DNA of 64,000 bases from JAFDZV01 sp035549015 (GCA_035549015.1 DASZRW010000019.1:62001-126000), one strand, 5' to 3'. Positions 1 through 8,854 are shown, counted from the stretch's first letter. The notes: a model not told the origin generated them from the letters alone. Translations and numbers: made by a program.

Positions 1-149
1 TTTGAGTAGTAAGACCACACGCAACAAGGAATGTCGCACGGCGAGGGAAGCGGACGTGTAAACGGGACGGGTGAAGGCGGAGCAGGGAATCGAGGGAAGG
101 GCCGGCCGTTGGAGGAGCGCTGGAAAATTGCCGGTGACTATCGACGAGA

Positions 150-176
150 AATCCCGGCCGAGACCCGGCCGGGATT
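150..176 (-). terminator. Hairpin downstream of the first DUF1573 gene
   Basis: Ten-base arms AATCCCGGCC (150-159) and GGCCGGGATT (167-176) pair perfectly around a seven-base loop. The hairpin lies about 30 bases past the stop of the minus-strand gene, and the minus strand then reads TCTCGTC, a weak T-rich tail. It is a likely intrinsic terminator. I see no convincing gene in bases 1-208. Confidence 0.55.
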
Positions 177-208
177 CCCCGAGCGCAATGTTCTGCAACG
201 GCTCGAGC

Positions 209-952
209 TTACTTCTGCGAGGAGGGAGGGACGGCAGAAGGCTGCGACATGGTGCCGCTGATCGAGATATCGATCATCGGCATCTCGGTGCTCGAGGTCT
301 TCATCTTGACGGAGCCGTACAGGCTCTGCGCCTCCTTCGGCGTGACGAAGGCCTTGAGGATGTACTCCTCACCGGGCTTCAGCTCCTTCGATCCCTTCAT
401 ATCGAAGCGCACCTTGATATTGCCTCCGTCAACCATCTCCGGAACCTGAAGCGTCACCGGTGCATCACCGGTGTTCTTGATCGTCATCGGCGAGGCCGGG
501 GACTCGACGCCCATCTTGGCATCGGTGACCAGCATGTACTGCATCGGGGTGCAGGTGATCGCACGATGAACGTCCGCCTTCAGGTGAAGAACCTGCATCG
601 GGCTGGTGGAGTCGTTGGAGGTAATGGTCACGATCTTGTCCACAGGGCCCGAGCGGCTGGTGACGTCGAGCGTAATGCTGATCTTGCCAACCTCACCCGG
701 CTTCAGAAGGTTCTTGTCGATCGGAGCGGCCGTGCAGCCGCAGCCCGGACGAACCTCGCTGATCTTCAGGTCGGTGCTGCCGCTGTTCTTCACCTGGACA
801 ACGGTCGTGAGCTTGCTCGGAGCAACCTTGCCCCAGTCGTACGTATCACCGCCAACAATCTCCAGCTTCGGTTGCGCGTAGGCCATCGTTCCGGCAACTA
901 CGACCAGAGCAGCACTCGCCGCGATTGTACGAATCATGGACATACCTTTCAT
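209..952 (-). CDS. DUF1573 domain protein, exported (copy 1)
   Basis: This 247-residue protein begins with a cleavable signal peptide (hydrophobic stretch, then AYAQ near residue 26). Two Ig-like/ASH-type beta-sandwich segments follow. The first holds the DUF1573 signature YDWGKV, then a segment with a CGCT cluster near residue 72. It probably acts in the periplasm or at the surface; the family has no defined reaction. GAGGCAGGT lies upstream of the chosen ATG, although inner Met codons (near 937) are possible. A similar gene lies 90 bases upstream, so the two form a tandem duplicate and probably one transcript. A hairpin follows the stop. The family call is secure; the function is unknown. 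Confidence 0.85.
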   Translation of the reverse strand: MKGMSMIRTIAASAALVVVAGTMAYAQPKLEIVGGDTYDWGKVAPSKLTTVVQVKNSGSTDLKISEVRPGCGCTAAPIDKNLLKPGEVGKISITLDVTSRSGPVDKIVTITSNDSTSPMQVLHLKADVHRAITCTPMQYMLVTDAKMGVESPASPMTIKNTGDAPVTLQVPEMVDGGNIKVRFDMKGSKELKPGEEYILKAFVTPKEAQSLYGSVKMKTSSTEMPMIDISISGTMSQPSAVPPSSQK

Positions 953-1042
953 GGTACCTGCCTCGTTCGGTTATGTGTTATGGATGTTCTCAACAACGAA
1001 GGGAATATCTCGTTCAATGCCGCGTTCGCTCCCCTGCCCGGC

Positions 1043-1876
1043 TCATTTCTGAGGAGCGGCGCCGTTCGGAGCCGGGGTACTTGCCGCCGCGGCAGGCTTG
1101 CCTGCACCCGCAACGCGCCCGGAGACTCCAAGCAGGATCTCCGGCGACTTCGGGCTCGACGTTTTGATCGAAATCTGGCCGGTGAGATTGCCTTCAACAG
1201 TAGGTGTCACGAAGGCCTTCAACTGATACTCCTCACCTGCATTTAATTCCTTCGGGGCGGCAAAGGCCATCGACGACGGCTCCTCCCCCGGCTTCTGCAC
1301 CTTCGGAGCGGCGAGCTCGAAACGGATCCTGCAGTTTGCGCCGGCCGAAATCGTCGGCGCCTGGATCGTGATCGGCTTGTCGCTGTTGTTCTTGATGCGA
1401 AGAGGAACCGCGCGGACCTCCTCGCCAACCTTGGATGAGCCCACGACGATGGAGTTGACCGGGCCTACGGAAATGTCGCGATAGACATTCGCCTTCAGCC
1501 GAAGCCATGTGGTATCGAGATGGGCATTGGCCACGGAGGAATCGATCCAGGTGATCTTGATACTGCGCTCCACGATACCGGTTCTCTCTCGCGCATCCAG
1601 CGTGATATCGATGTGCGCGGATTCACCCGGTGCAAGAACGTTCTTGTCGATCGGGGCGATGGTGCACAGGCACGTGGGATGGACTTCGGTGATGTTGATC
1701 CTGGCCTTCCCCGTGTTCTTCAATTCCACCTTCGCCTTCAGCTTGCCCGGATCCACGGTGCCCCAATCGTAGAGGCTCCCCCCAACGATTTCGAGCTTTG
1801 ATTGAGCCCGCACCGATGCCCCTGCGCAAAGAAGAAGCGCAAGAGCCAGCATGGCCCTACCATACGAATGTTTCAT
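1043..1876 (-). CDS. DUF1573 domain protein, exported (copy 2)
   Basis: This 277-residue protein is a paralogue of the downstream gene. The two share LEIVGG, YDWG, a cysteine cluster (CLCTIAPIDKN here, CGCTAAPIDKN there) and GEEYQLKAFVTP-like blocks. The reading frame is open to 1942, but ATG 1876 is chosen because it places a typical signal peptide (MKHSYGRAMLALALLLCAG, cleavage near VRAQ) at the N-terminus. The middle of the protein is longer than in copy 1 and has an inserted loop (residues about 195-225) rich in Lys, Pro and Ala. The C-terminus is a low-complexity Ala/Pro tail. Its role is unknown; the structural class suggests a periplasmic or surface adaptor. Confidence 0.82.
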   Translation of the reverse strand: MKHSYGRAMLALALLLCAGASVRAQSKLEIVGGSLYDWGTVDPGKLKAKVELKNTGKARINITEVHPTCLCTIAPIDKNVLAPGESAHIDITLDARERTGIVERSIKITWIDSSVANAHLDTTWLRLKANVYRDISVGPVNSIVVGSSKVGEEVRAVPLRIKNNSDKPITIQAPTISAGANCRIRFELAAPKVQKPGEEPSSMAFAAPKELNAGEEYQLKAFVTPTVEGNLTGQISIKTSSPKSPEILLGVSGRVAGAGKPAAAASTPAPNGAAPQK

Positions 1877-2178
1877 GCGGCGTAACCCTGGTATCGATGT
1901 AGAGTTGTGATTAGCAGCCGTACGATGGATCGATTGGAGCAAGCTGGGGCCTCACCTCTCGAAGCAGCCACGTGCCAGCAAATATGGCATAAGTTCCAAT
2001 CGATAACAATGCCGCATCAGGCAGCCCTGAGCCGTTCGGAACTGAACCTGGAACGCTCACCCCGCGCCGGAGTTTAACGCCCCATGACGGTACTCCTGAA
2101 ATGACGCATGGGCCGAACACAATGTTGGCCCATGCAGACAATCTCCACCGTGTCATTTCAGGCTGTACCCGCCGCAGG
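1877..2178. other. Intergenic region between TPR gene and DUF1573 pair
   Basis: These 302 bases have no convincing gene. They hold the nested inverted repeat at 2095-2162 just past the TPR gene stop, and presumably the promoter of the DUF1573 pair. I cannot assign promoter boxes with confidence. Confidence 0.6.
2095..2162 (-). terminator. Nested inverted repeat after TPR gene
   Basis: Outer arms CCTGAAATGAC (2095-2105) and GTCATTTCAGG (2152-2162) enclose inner arms GCATGGGCC (2106-2114) and GGCCCATGC (2127-2135). On one side the outer and inner arms are contiguous; on the other they are separated by 16 bases. The structure starts 17 bases past the stop of the minus-strand TPR gene. It probably ends that transcript or protects its 3' end. 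There is no T-run. Confidence 0.5.
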
Positions 2179-3909
2179 CTAGTCGCAGCCGAGCGCCTTC
2201 ATGTTCTTCAACGCCTCGGCGTTCTTCGGATCGTACTTCAACGCAAGCTTGTAGCTCCTGCAGGCGTTGTCCTTGTCCTTGCTGAGCTGATAGCTGTAGG
2301 CCATGTAGAGATACGCCTGCGAGTTCTCCGGCGACAGCTTGATCACCTTCTCGAACTCGGTGAGCGCACCACGATAATCCTTTGCCTTGAACCGGTCGGC
2401 ACCGGCGAAGAAGTAGCCGGTGGCCACCTCCTTCGGATTCGTCTTGTCCATTCCCCGTGCCACCATCACGCGCGCAAGGTCGCCGGCCTTCACATACTGC
2501 TCCTTCTTGGCATAGGCATTCATCAGCCAGTAATAGGCCTGCGCATTCGTACTGTCCGCGGCAATCGAATTGTTGAGCGCCTCGATCGTCTGGTCGTACT
2601 TGTTCTGCGTGAAGTATGCCAGGCCGATATAGAGATACGGATTGGTCTTCGGTGCATCGGGACAGTTGGTCATGCGCGTTGTGAAGACGCTGATCACTTC
2701 GTCATACCGTTTCATGCTGTACAGAAGGCCGCCCAGGCTCAGGCTCATGTCGCAATCCTTCGGGTTGTCCGCAACGAGCTTGCGATACATGTCCACTGCC
2801 TTGTTGGTGTCGCCACCGGACTGCATGATGCTGGAAATGTAGAGCTTGCGTCCCTCGGTGTTGAAGAGCGAATCGGAGACGAGTGCGTACGCCTCCCGTG
2901 CCTTTACATACTCCTTGTTGGCATAGTAGGACTTGCCGAGCATGTAGCGGGCGTGATCGGCGAATGCCTTGGACACCGAGTCGTTCTTTGCAAGGATGCG
3001 CTCCAGCGGCGGAATGGCCTGAACGTAGAAGTTGCCGCCGAACGCCGCACGGGCAAGGAGCACGTCGCCGCGCGGATCGTCCGGACGCAGCTCCACGTAT
3101 TGCTGGAACGAGCGGCCGGCCTTCTCATAGAGATGTGCGAGCATGAAGATTTCTCCCTGCTCCAGCCACGGCCGCGGCTGCCGCGGCGCAAGCGCGGTGA
3201 CGCGATTGAACTCCAGCAGCGACTTGTTGTACAGATCGTTGATGCGCGCCGTGTCCTCCTCACGGCGGGCCTGCTCGCGATAGGCACGTCCCAGACGAAT
3301 GCGGGACTCGATCAGATTGGGATTGATCTTGATCGCCTCCTCGTACTTCTGCTGCGCAAGCTCGAAGATGTCGCGCGCGAAGTAGAGATCGCCGAGCGCA
3401 ACCGCAACTTCAGCAGAGTTCGGGAACTTCTGGCTGGCGGTCTGAAACGTGAGTTCCGCCCGGCTGATGGAATCCTTGCCGCCGGCAAGCTGTGCCTGCC
3501 CAAGGGCCAGATAGTTCTCCATCGAACCGTTGTCCTTCACGGCGGCGAGCATGGTGGCGACGGCCTTCGGATGGTCGCCAACCGCGGTGAGCGCCTCCGC
3601 GTACTTGCGGGTCAGCACCTGATCGCGGCTGTCGACGTCACGGGCACGCGCATAGAGATCACGCGCCGCGGCGAATCGGTCCAGCTCCATATCCACATCG
3701 GCGGCTTCGACCAGCACATCCTTGTCCTTGGGCGACACCTTGAGTGCCTGCTCGTACAGGCTGGCAGCGCCTGTGTAATCACCATTGGCCGCGGCAGTCT
3801 TCGCACTGTCGCGCACGCTCTGGGCGTTGGCCGCAATCGTGCCTGCAAGCACGAATCCCAGAACGATCACCGCAACGTGCACGGTCCGGCTCATGAATGT
3901 TCGCATCAT
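2179..3909 (-). CDS. Exported tetratricopeptide-repeat protein
   Basis: The 576-residue product starts with a signal peptide (MMRTFMSRTVHVAVIVLGF, cleavage near ANAQ). The rest is almost entirely TPR units with the usual W/L-G-Y-A-P spacing, for example AASLYEQALKVSP, AYYWLMNAYAKKEQY and AYLYMAYSYQLSKD. I estimate ten or more repeats. The protein is probably periplasmic or outer-membrane associated and works as a scaffold for other proteins; no enzyme motif is visible. The open frame reaches 3993, but the signal peptide sets the start at 3909 or 3906. No Shine-Dalgarno site is obvious. It lies between a PstS-like lipoprotein gene and the DUF1573 pair, all on one strand. Confidence 0.85.
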   Translation of the reverse strand: MMRTFMSRTVHVAVIVLGFVLAGTIAANAQSVRDSAKTAAANGDYTGAASLYEQALKVSPKDKDVLVEAADVDMELDRFAAARDLYARARDVDSRDQVLTRKYAEALTAVGDHPKAVATMLAAVKDNGSMENYLALGQAQLAGGKDSISRAELTFQTASQKFPNSAEVAVALGDLYFARDIFELAQQKYEEAIKINPNLIESRIRLGRAYREQARREEDTARINDLYNKSLLEFNRVTALAPRQPRPWLEQGEIFMLAHLYEKAGRSFQQYVELRPDDPRGDVLLARAAFGGNFYVQAIPPLERILAKNDSVSKAFADHARYMLGKSYYANKEYVKAREAYALVSDSLFNTEGRKLYISSIMQSGGDTNKAVDMYRKLVADNPKDCDMSLSLGGLLYSMKRYDEVISVFTTRMTNCPDAPKTNPYLYIGLAYFTQNKYDQTIEALNNSIAADSTNAQAYYWLMNAYAKKEQYVKAGDLARVMVARGMDKTNPKEVATGYFFAGADRFKAKDYRGALTEFEKVIKLSPENSQAYLYMAYSYQLSKDKDNACRSYKLALKYDPKNAEALKNMKALGCD

Positions 3910-4005
3910 ACTGGTTTGAGAGAAAGCTGTATGCTGATTGACAATCCGCGTCTGCCGCCGATTGGATCCCACGGTGTGGGCAAGTGGGATCATTGCCCTG
4001 AAAGC

Positions 4006-4023
4006 GGGCGCAACGAAGCGCCC
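4006..4023 (-). terminator. Short hairpin between PstS-like and TPR genes
   Basis: GGGCGC (4006-4011) and GCGCCC (4018-4023) form a six-base-pair stem with a six-base loop about 90 bases past the stop of the PstS-like gene. It is followed by GCTTTC on the minus strand. It is short and has no clear U-run, so this is a tentative terminator. Confidence 0.3.
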
Positions 4024-4113
4024 AATTTGCGAAATGTGACAACGTTGGCACCATTCGGATTCATGGCGCCGGAACTCGATTGTTGTAACACCCGGTAATG
4101 TGCCCCTGTCACG

Positions 4114-5073
4114 TTATTCGTGCTCGGGCATCACGATCCGGATCTTCACATTGGCCGGCTGCAGACCCTGATGAGCCAGGAAGTACTGTGCATCCTGGCT
4201 CCGGGCAAGCCATGCCAGATAGCCGATGGCCAGCGACTTGTACGATGAGAAGGAGTATCCCATCAGCGGCATCTTCAACGGGTAGGCATCGGTAACGAGC
4301 GATGTCGGATGTGCTATCGCCGGCGGATGATGCGCTCCGGACGAGTCCACGAAGCCGAGCGCGAGCGTACGAACGTGCGCGCTGTCGCGCTGCGCAGCCC
4401 ACCATCCGATCACGCCCAGGCCCTCCCCTGCGCGCACCGCCGCTACCACGGAGTCGCCGGTGGAGTAGTAGCGCGCCGGTGCCGCCACCGCATCGGCATG
4501 CAGGAACTCCTTGAGCACGAAGGAGTAGGTGGAGGAGTTCTGATCGGCAAGAATGAAACGAATCGGCCCGGGTGCCGCCGTGGTATCGAGCATTGCGGCA
4601 GTGGGTGCCTTCTCGCCGAGAGCGCGCTTCAATCCTTCCCGCGTTCCCTTCGTGAGAGGTGAGGATGCCGATACCGCGACGGCGAGTGCATCGTAGGCGA
4701 TCAGATATTCCTTGCTCTCGATGTGCGTCCGGGCAATTGCCTCCTGCTCGTCGGCAAGCAGCGGCCGGCCGATCACGATCGCGTAGGCAGCGGACGTGTC
4801 CGTTCTCGCGGTGTCGCGCGCGAACTGATCGAACAGTTGCTGAACCGCCATTCGCGCCGGCATCGGACGGAGCTCCACCTTCGCGTTGGGATTGCGGATC
4901 ATGAAGGTATCGCTCATCGTCTTCACCAGAGGGAAGTAAAGATCGTCCACGAACACTATCAGGCGCCCGGACGTCGGCGTATTCACGTTGGGCTTCGGCG
5001 CCTCACAGCCGGCGAGCACAATACCGGCTGCAACAGCCAGCCGGAGGCAGCATGACACGAGCGATCTGTTCAT
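4114..5073 (-). CDS. PstS-like substrate-binding lipoprotein
   Basis: The protein has 319 residues. The N-terminus (MNRSLVSCC...) ends in the lipobox LAGC, giving a lipid-anchored mature protein. The body resembles phosphate-type periplasmic binding proteins (PBP-like fold): an early strand GRLIVFVDDLYFPLVKTM, a central SSTYSFVLKEFL helix equivalent to the ligand-loop region, and GVIGWW. It could capture phosphate or a related oxyanion, but no pstCAB permease genes adjoin it, so it may be an orphan sensor or scavenger. ATG 5073 is preferred over the open frame to 5178 because it directly precedes the lipoprotein signal. The ligand is uncertain. Confidence 0.75.
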   Translation of the reverse strand: MNRSLVSCCLRLAVAAGIVLAGCEAPKPNVNTPTSGRLIVFVDDLYFPLVKTMSDTFMIRNPNAKVELRPMPARMAVQQLFDQFARDTARTDTSAAYAIVIGRPLLADEQEAIARTHIESKEYLIAYDALAVAVSASSPLTKGTREGLKRALGEKAPTAAMLDTTAAPGPIRFILADQNSSTYSFVLKEFLHADAVAAPARYYSTGDSVVAAVRAGEGLGVIGWWAAQRDSAHVRTLALGFVDSSGAHHPPAIAHPTSLVTDAYPLKMPLMGYSFSSYKSLAIGYLAWLARSQDAQYFLAHQGLQPANVKIRIVMPEHE

Positions 5074-5123
5074 GGGAATCGTCTGTTGGGTTATGACGCG
5101 GGAACGCCGCACAATCTTATTTC

Positions 5124-5831
5124 TTATTTCCGGGGGCCGGGCCGCAGGCGGCCCAGACGACCGCGTATGTCGCGACAAATCAACTGCAGGCCCCTGCGCA
5201 GTCCGGAGGCTGCCTGCTGCCGCCCGTATTCCTCCCAGGCCTGCGCGTTCACTTCCTGGCAGTATGCAGCCACGATCCCCTTCGCGGCTGCCGGCACCGC
5301 GATGATCACGTCATCGATGACTACGATGTACATCTCCCTTCCTCCGGCCCGGAGCGCATCCACCACGGCCGCGATATCCGGCCACTGCGCGATCCTGTGC
5401 GGAGGCTGCGGCGGCGAAAGGAACAGCCGCGCATCGTCGATAAGGATGTAACTCTCCTCTGCGGAGCGATTGATGATCGCGATCTCCTCCAGAAGCGGAC
5501 ACTGATCCTCGGCACCATAGGTGGCTCCGCCGCTCCAGTGCGCGTCCAGCCAGAAGAGCGCGGGGGTATCGAGCCCGCCCACAATACGCTCCAACTCCCT
5601 CCGCGAATCGCCGAAACGGAAGCGCACGTTCTCGAGGGCCCGATGGCGCTCGCGCGCTTCGTCGTACAGTTCGCGAGAGAACTCGATGGTCCAGACGGAA
5701 GGGAAATGTTCGGCGGCCCAGGCGGCCGTACGCCCTCGATAGGTTCCTGTCTCCACGAAGTGCCTGATGGTGCGGGCACGCGCCAGGCGAACAATCAGAT
5801 CTTCCGGTGGACCCATTCGAACCAAACCCAT
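5124..5831 (-). CDS. Class I SAM-dependent methyltransferase-fold protein
   Basis: The product has 235 residues. FVETGTYRGRTAAWAAEHF near residue 25 matches the SAM-binding motif I of the methyltransferase-24-like families. An acidic residue ends the second strand (WTIEFS). LFWLDAHWSGG and YILIDDARLF supply the later strands; the Asp-Ala-His part is typical of families acting on small molecules or sugars. The Arg-rich C-terminal tail (residues about 210-235) could bind nucleic acid or membrane. GGAG seven bases before ATG 5831 supports the start. The substrate cannot be read from the sequence. Confidence 0.7.
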   Translation of the reverse strand: MGLVRMGPPEDLIVRLARARTIRHFVETGTYRGRTAAWAAEHFPSVWTIEFSRELYDEARERHRALENVRFRFGDSRRELERIVGGLDTPALFWLDAHWSGGATYGAEDQCPLLEEIAIINRSAEESYILIDDARLFLSPPQPPHRIAQWPDIAAVVDALRAGGREMYIVVIDDVIIAVPAAAKGIVAAYCQEVNAQAWEEYGRQQAASGLRRGLQLICRDIRGRLGRLRPGPRK

Positions 5832-5896
5832 AGCAGGACTCCATCAGCTTGCACTCTTCACCGCCGCATCGGAACTCCCTGCAGCGGCGCCGGACT

Positions 5897-6109
5897 CTAT
5901 CGCATGCGGTCGTCGCGACGACGATGTGAATCGGTGATTACGATCCTGTAGATCCCGTACAGCAGCGCCAGCACACCGAAGACGTTGCGTATCAACGCCG
6001 CGCTTCCTATCAGGCTCCACCGTGAATCGAAGACACCGATCAGCACCAGCACGCCGACAACGAACATGATCGTTCCGGTAATGTAGCCGAACAGGATGGC
6101 TGGACGCAT
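5897..6109 (-). CDS. Small two-helix membrane protein
   Basis: This 70-residue protein is made of two hydrophobic helices (about residues 4-26 and 36-58), separated by a short charged loop (FDSRWS), and a basic C-terminal tail (HRRRDDRMR). AAGGAT seven bases before ATG 6109 fixes the start; the frame is open to 6145. I do not recognise the family. It sits between the methyltransferase-fold gene and the Ton genes on the same strand, with no evident functional link. Confidence 0.65.
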   Translation of the reverse strand: MRPAILFGYITGTIMFVVGVLVLIGVFDSRWSLIGSAALIRNVFGVLALLYGIYRIVITDSHRRRDDRMR

Positions 6110-6283
6110 TGCGAAATCCTTCTGAGTTGAAAAACCGGGTCGCAAAGTTAGCGAGACCGTTCGTACGTGCTACCATTGGTGACGCATTGCCGGCTCGATC
6201 CTACCGGCTCGATCCGCCGCCTCGCGGGCGTTGGCGGATGGAAGCCGCAGGCCGGCACAACGCTTCGTCCATTCCCGCATCCG

Positions 6284-7330
6284 CTACTTCAACCGGAAGG
6301 CAATGGGAATGATGACGGATGCATCCACAGGTTCGTCATATCGGTGGGCAGCGCGAAATTGCGTGCCCCGCACGGCTTCCAGGGCCGCATCGTTCAGCAT
6401 TGGACTATCGCTGTGCACCACGCGGGCCTGCGCCAGTGCTCCCGATCGGTCGATGTGCGCCTCGACGTAGACGGTTCCTTCCACGCCATGAAGCTTTGCA
6501 TCTTCGGGATACGTCACCCGCGCCCGCAATACACCGAGATCGAAATCGGGGGGAGCGTATCGCGGCACGCCTCGCGGAATCGTGACGCCGCTGGGATAGA
6601 GCGTATCGAGATCGTCCGGCAGTCGCACATGGGCCGGCAGAAGGCGCACACTGGTCGATACCGGGCGTTCCGGCGGCCGATCGGTCACCTCGGCCGCATC
6701 CGCCCTCATACTCCCACCACTTCTCCGCGCCGTTGAATCCCGCGCCGCTGCTACTCGTGCTCGCGCTCGCGGCCCGTGCGGAGCCGTAACCCTGTCCGAT
6801 GCCGGCGTTGATGCTGCATGCCGGAGGCTTACGCTGTCGTGCCGCCGAGCCCACATCGCGGCATCGTCCGCGTTCACTTCGTAGACGGTCACCGCAGAGG
6901 CGGCGCCCGTGTCGGCCGTGCGGAAACAGACCCGCAGACCGAATGTCGTGGGGACAACACTGTCCCACGGCGCATGCCCCGGCTCGAACGCCGCTCTGCG
7001 GAGAGCGGCCATCACGGAGTCGTCGAACGCCCGCCCGCCGCTGATCACCACGGCGCCGCTGCATGTGCCGGACGTATCCACATCCACCCTGACCACGACA
7101 TCCGCATTGCACGTCCCGGCGTGCGTTGCCGGGGGATAACCGATCGTGGTTGCGAAGAGCGCCATGTCATCAGCCGAATGGCCGAAGCGGATAACCGGAG
7201 CCCATCGCGCCGGAGGTGATGCCGGCATGCGCCCACCGTGTCCCTGGCGCTCCTGAGCGAGCAGGCCCGCGGCCGTTCCGGCCAACAGGAGGGCTCCGAT
7301 CGCAAGTATCGTGACCGTTCTTCGCATCAT
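6284..7330 (-). CDS. Exported protein with two TonB C-terminal domains
   Basis: The 348-residue product starts with a signal peptide (MMRRTVTILAIGALLLAG, cleavage near LLAQ), not a membrane anchor. Two TonB-C-like domains follow, at residues about 50-135 and 250-345. The second is canonical (YPEDAKLHGVEGTVYVEAHI ... FRAAHRYDEPVDASVIIPIAFRL). The first is degenerate and keeps VVVRVDVDTSG and AALRRAAFEP. The linker is Arg/Ala/Ser rich. The open frame runs to 7528, but the upstream 66 codons overlap tonB and make no sense as protein. Without a cytoplasmic-membrane anchor it could not transmit force as classical TonB does; it may compete for TonB boxes or bind partners in the periplasm. Confidence 0.7.
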   Translation of the reverse strand: MMRRTVTILAIGALLLAGTAAGLLAQERQGHGGRMPASPPARWAPVIRFGHSADDMALFATTIGYPPATHAGTCNADVVVRVDVDTSGTCSGAVVISGGRAFDDSVMAALRRAAFEPGHAPWDSVVPTTFGLRVCFRTADTGAASAVTVYEVNADDAAMWARRHDSVSLRHAASTPASDRVTAPHGPRARARVAAARDSTARRSGGSMRADAAEVTDRPPERPVSTSVRLLPAHVRLPDDLDTLYPSGVTIPRGVPRYAPPDFDLGVLRARVTYPEDAKLHGVEGTVYVEAHIDRSGALAQARVVHSDSPMLNDAALEAVRGTQFRAAHRYDEPVDASVIIPIAFRLK

Positions 7331-7421
7331 GATCCGGGGTACGGTTGGGAGCGAGCGAGCGCAACGGCCTGCCGGAGAGCCGCGGGAGCAGGTGCTCGCG
7401 CAGATTATCCCGAAAGATATC

Positions 7422-8204
7422 TCAATGCAGCCTGAACACCACCGGCACCTGAATCCAGACGGGGACCGGGTTGCCATTCTGAATGGCCGGCGTGTAGACC
7501 ACCTTGAGGACAGCATCGGCCGCTGCACGGTCCAGATCGGGACGCACGGACTGGTCGATCAAGGTCTTGACCGCCCTGCCGTGCCGATCGATCAATACGC
7601 GAATGATCACCGTTCCTTCGATCCCCATGCGCTGCGCTGACTCCGGGTAGACAATGGCCCGGCGCAGCGCTGCCTCGTCGTACGTCGGCTCCGTTGCATC
7701 GAACACCGGCGTGTCGGATGGCGTGTTGCGGTCATCCGGTTCAACGTGCACTCTGGCACTTCCCGAATCGGACGGCGGAGTGCGCCACCGGCTGTTCGAA
7801 TCGCCGCCGCCCTCGCGCGGCGTATCGGCCGCGATGTTCAGGTTCAGCGGGTCGTGATTGCGGAGCGTGGAGTCCACGGCTACCGAGTCGATCGGCCGGA
7901 GGTATCGGCTTTGATCGAAGGAAAGATGCGGAGCCGACGGCGCCGCGCTTGCACCGCACGCTGCAGGTGCCGCCGGCCTGGCGGGCTTCTCCCGCTGCAC
8001 CTCCCAGAGCGGCGGCTTGATGGGCGGCAATGCCGTGGGGCCTATTGTCGCAACCGATCGCGTAAGCAGGTAGAGCCCGATCACCACGATGTGAACGCCG
8101 ACCGATACGAGAAACGCCTTTGCCAGATTGCGGCCGTACTCTCCGTTGAGCTCGCGAGCGTTGTGCCCACGAGCGCCGTACTGCGAAACGATGTTTGCCG
8201 TCAT
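7422..8204 (-). CDS. tonB: Energy transducer TonB
   Basis: This 260-residue TonB has a cytoplasmic N-terminus, one anchor helix (FLVSVGVHIVVIGLYLL, residues about 32-48), a proline-containing spacer and a complete TonB C-terminal domain. That domain holds YPESAQRMGIEGTVIIRVLI and YTPAIQNGNPVPVWIQVP. It couples the proton-motive force harvested by ExbB/ExbD to outer-membrane receptors. An AAGGAGGTG site eight bases before ATG makes the start secure. The gene overlaps exbD by four bases (ATGA), implying translational coupling. It is a second TonB, distinct from the 9720 copy, presumably serving other receptors. Confidence 0.88.
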   Translation of the reverse strand: MTANIVSQYGARGHNARELNGEYGRNLAKAFLVSVGVHIVVIGLYLLTRSVATIGPTALPPIKPPLWEVQREKPARPAAPAACGASAAPSAPHLSFDQSRYLRPIDSVAVDSTLRNHDPLNLNIAADTPREGGGDSNSRWRTPPSDSGSARVHVEPDDRNTPSDTPVFDATEPTYDEAALRRAIVYPESAQRMGIEGTVIIRVLIDRHGRAVKTLIDQSVRPDLDRAAADAVLKVVYTPAIQNGNPVPVWIQVPVVFRLH

Positions 8205-8725
8205 AGTGCATCCACCTCCTTTCGTTCTTCGTCGTTCATCTGTTCGATAGCATATCCCACATCTGCGCGCGTCGCCGCAGCACGTGGGTCTGCCGTGCCC
8301 GCACGACTGCGCAGTCCGTCCAGCAGCCCAACCAACCGCTGGTAGCTGGCGGTTGCGGCGATCCGAATCGTCACCGCGGCCGTATGTCCCCGCGACACTG
8401 CACCCGCAATGGCGGCGGCGGCCTCGTGCTCGTCCAGACGGCGCGGATGCCGTGAGCGCGCCTCGGCCAGAAAGAGAGCTCCGTCCTGCCGCAGATAGAG
8501 CACCAGCCGCACCGGCTGGTCTGAAAGGGCAACCCCCTCCGGCAGACGCATCTCCATGATCTGCGGCTGCGCCATGGTTGTTGCGAACATGAAGAAGGTG
8601 AGCAGGAGAAAGGCAACGTCCACCAGCGGTGTCATATCCGGATGAAACCCCGGGCGCTCACGTTCCGGCATCCGCCGTCGCAAAAGGGCATGGCGATTCC
8701 CTGCCTGCATTTCTGAAGCATACAT
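8201..8725 (-). CDS. exbD: ExbD/TolR family proton-channel subunit (third copy)
   Basis: This is a 174-residue ExbD. The single transmembrane helix carries the proton-relay aspartate in DMTPLVDVAFLLLTFFMFAT (residues about 30-50). A periplasmic alpha/beta domain follows (LVLYLRQDGALFLAEA; TIRIAATASYQRLVGLLDGL). The stretch ATTMAQPQIMEM is shared with the second exbD, showing that the pair tonB-exbD was duplicated. GGAGG seven bases before ATG 8725 supports the start. No ExbB is encoded beside it, so it must use the ExbB encoded at 10893-11672 or another one elsewhere. Confidence 0.88.
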   Translation of the reverse strand: MYASEMQAGNRHALLRRRMPERERPGFHPDMTPLVDVAFLLLTFFMFATTMAQPQIMEMRLPEGVALSDQPVRLVLYLRQDGALFLAEARSRHPRRLDEHEAAAAIAGAVSRGHTAAVTIRIAATASYQRLVGLLDGLRSRAGTADPRAAATRADVGYAIEQMNDEERKEVDAL

Positions 8726-8854
8726 CGGGAGTCCTCCAGGTTGTCATGGTGTTTCGCTTCGGCGATCTTCCGCCTTGGCCCGCCCCGCTCCGGCGTCCCG
8801 CACTATGCGCATAATGCGTTTCCGCCTTCGGCCCGCCCTCGTGTGGGCAGCGAG

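Noticed and set aside
2101..4098. 665-codon plus-strand open frame
   Set aside because: It is the reverse of the TPR gene, and its sequence looks like reverse-complement composition noise.
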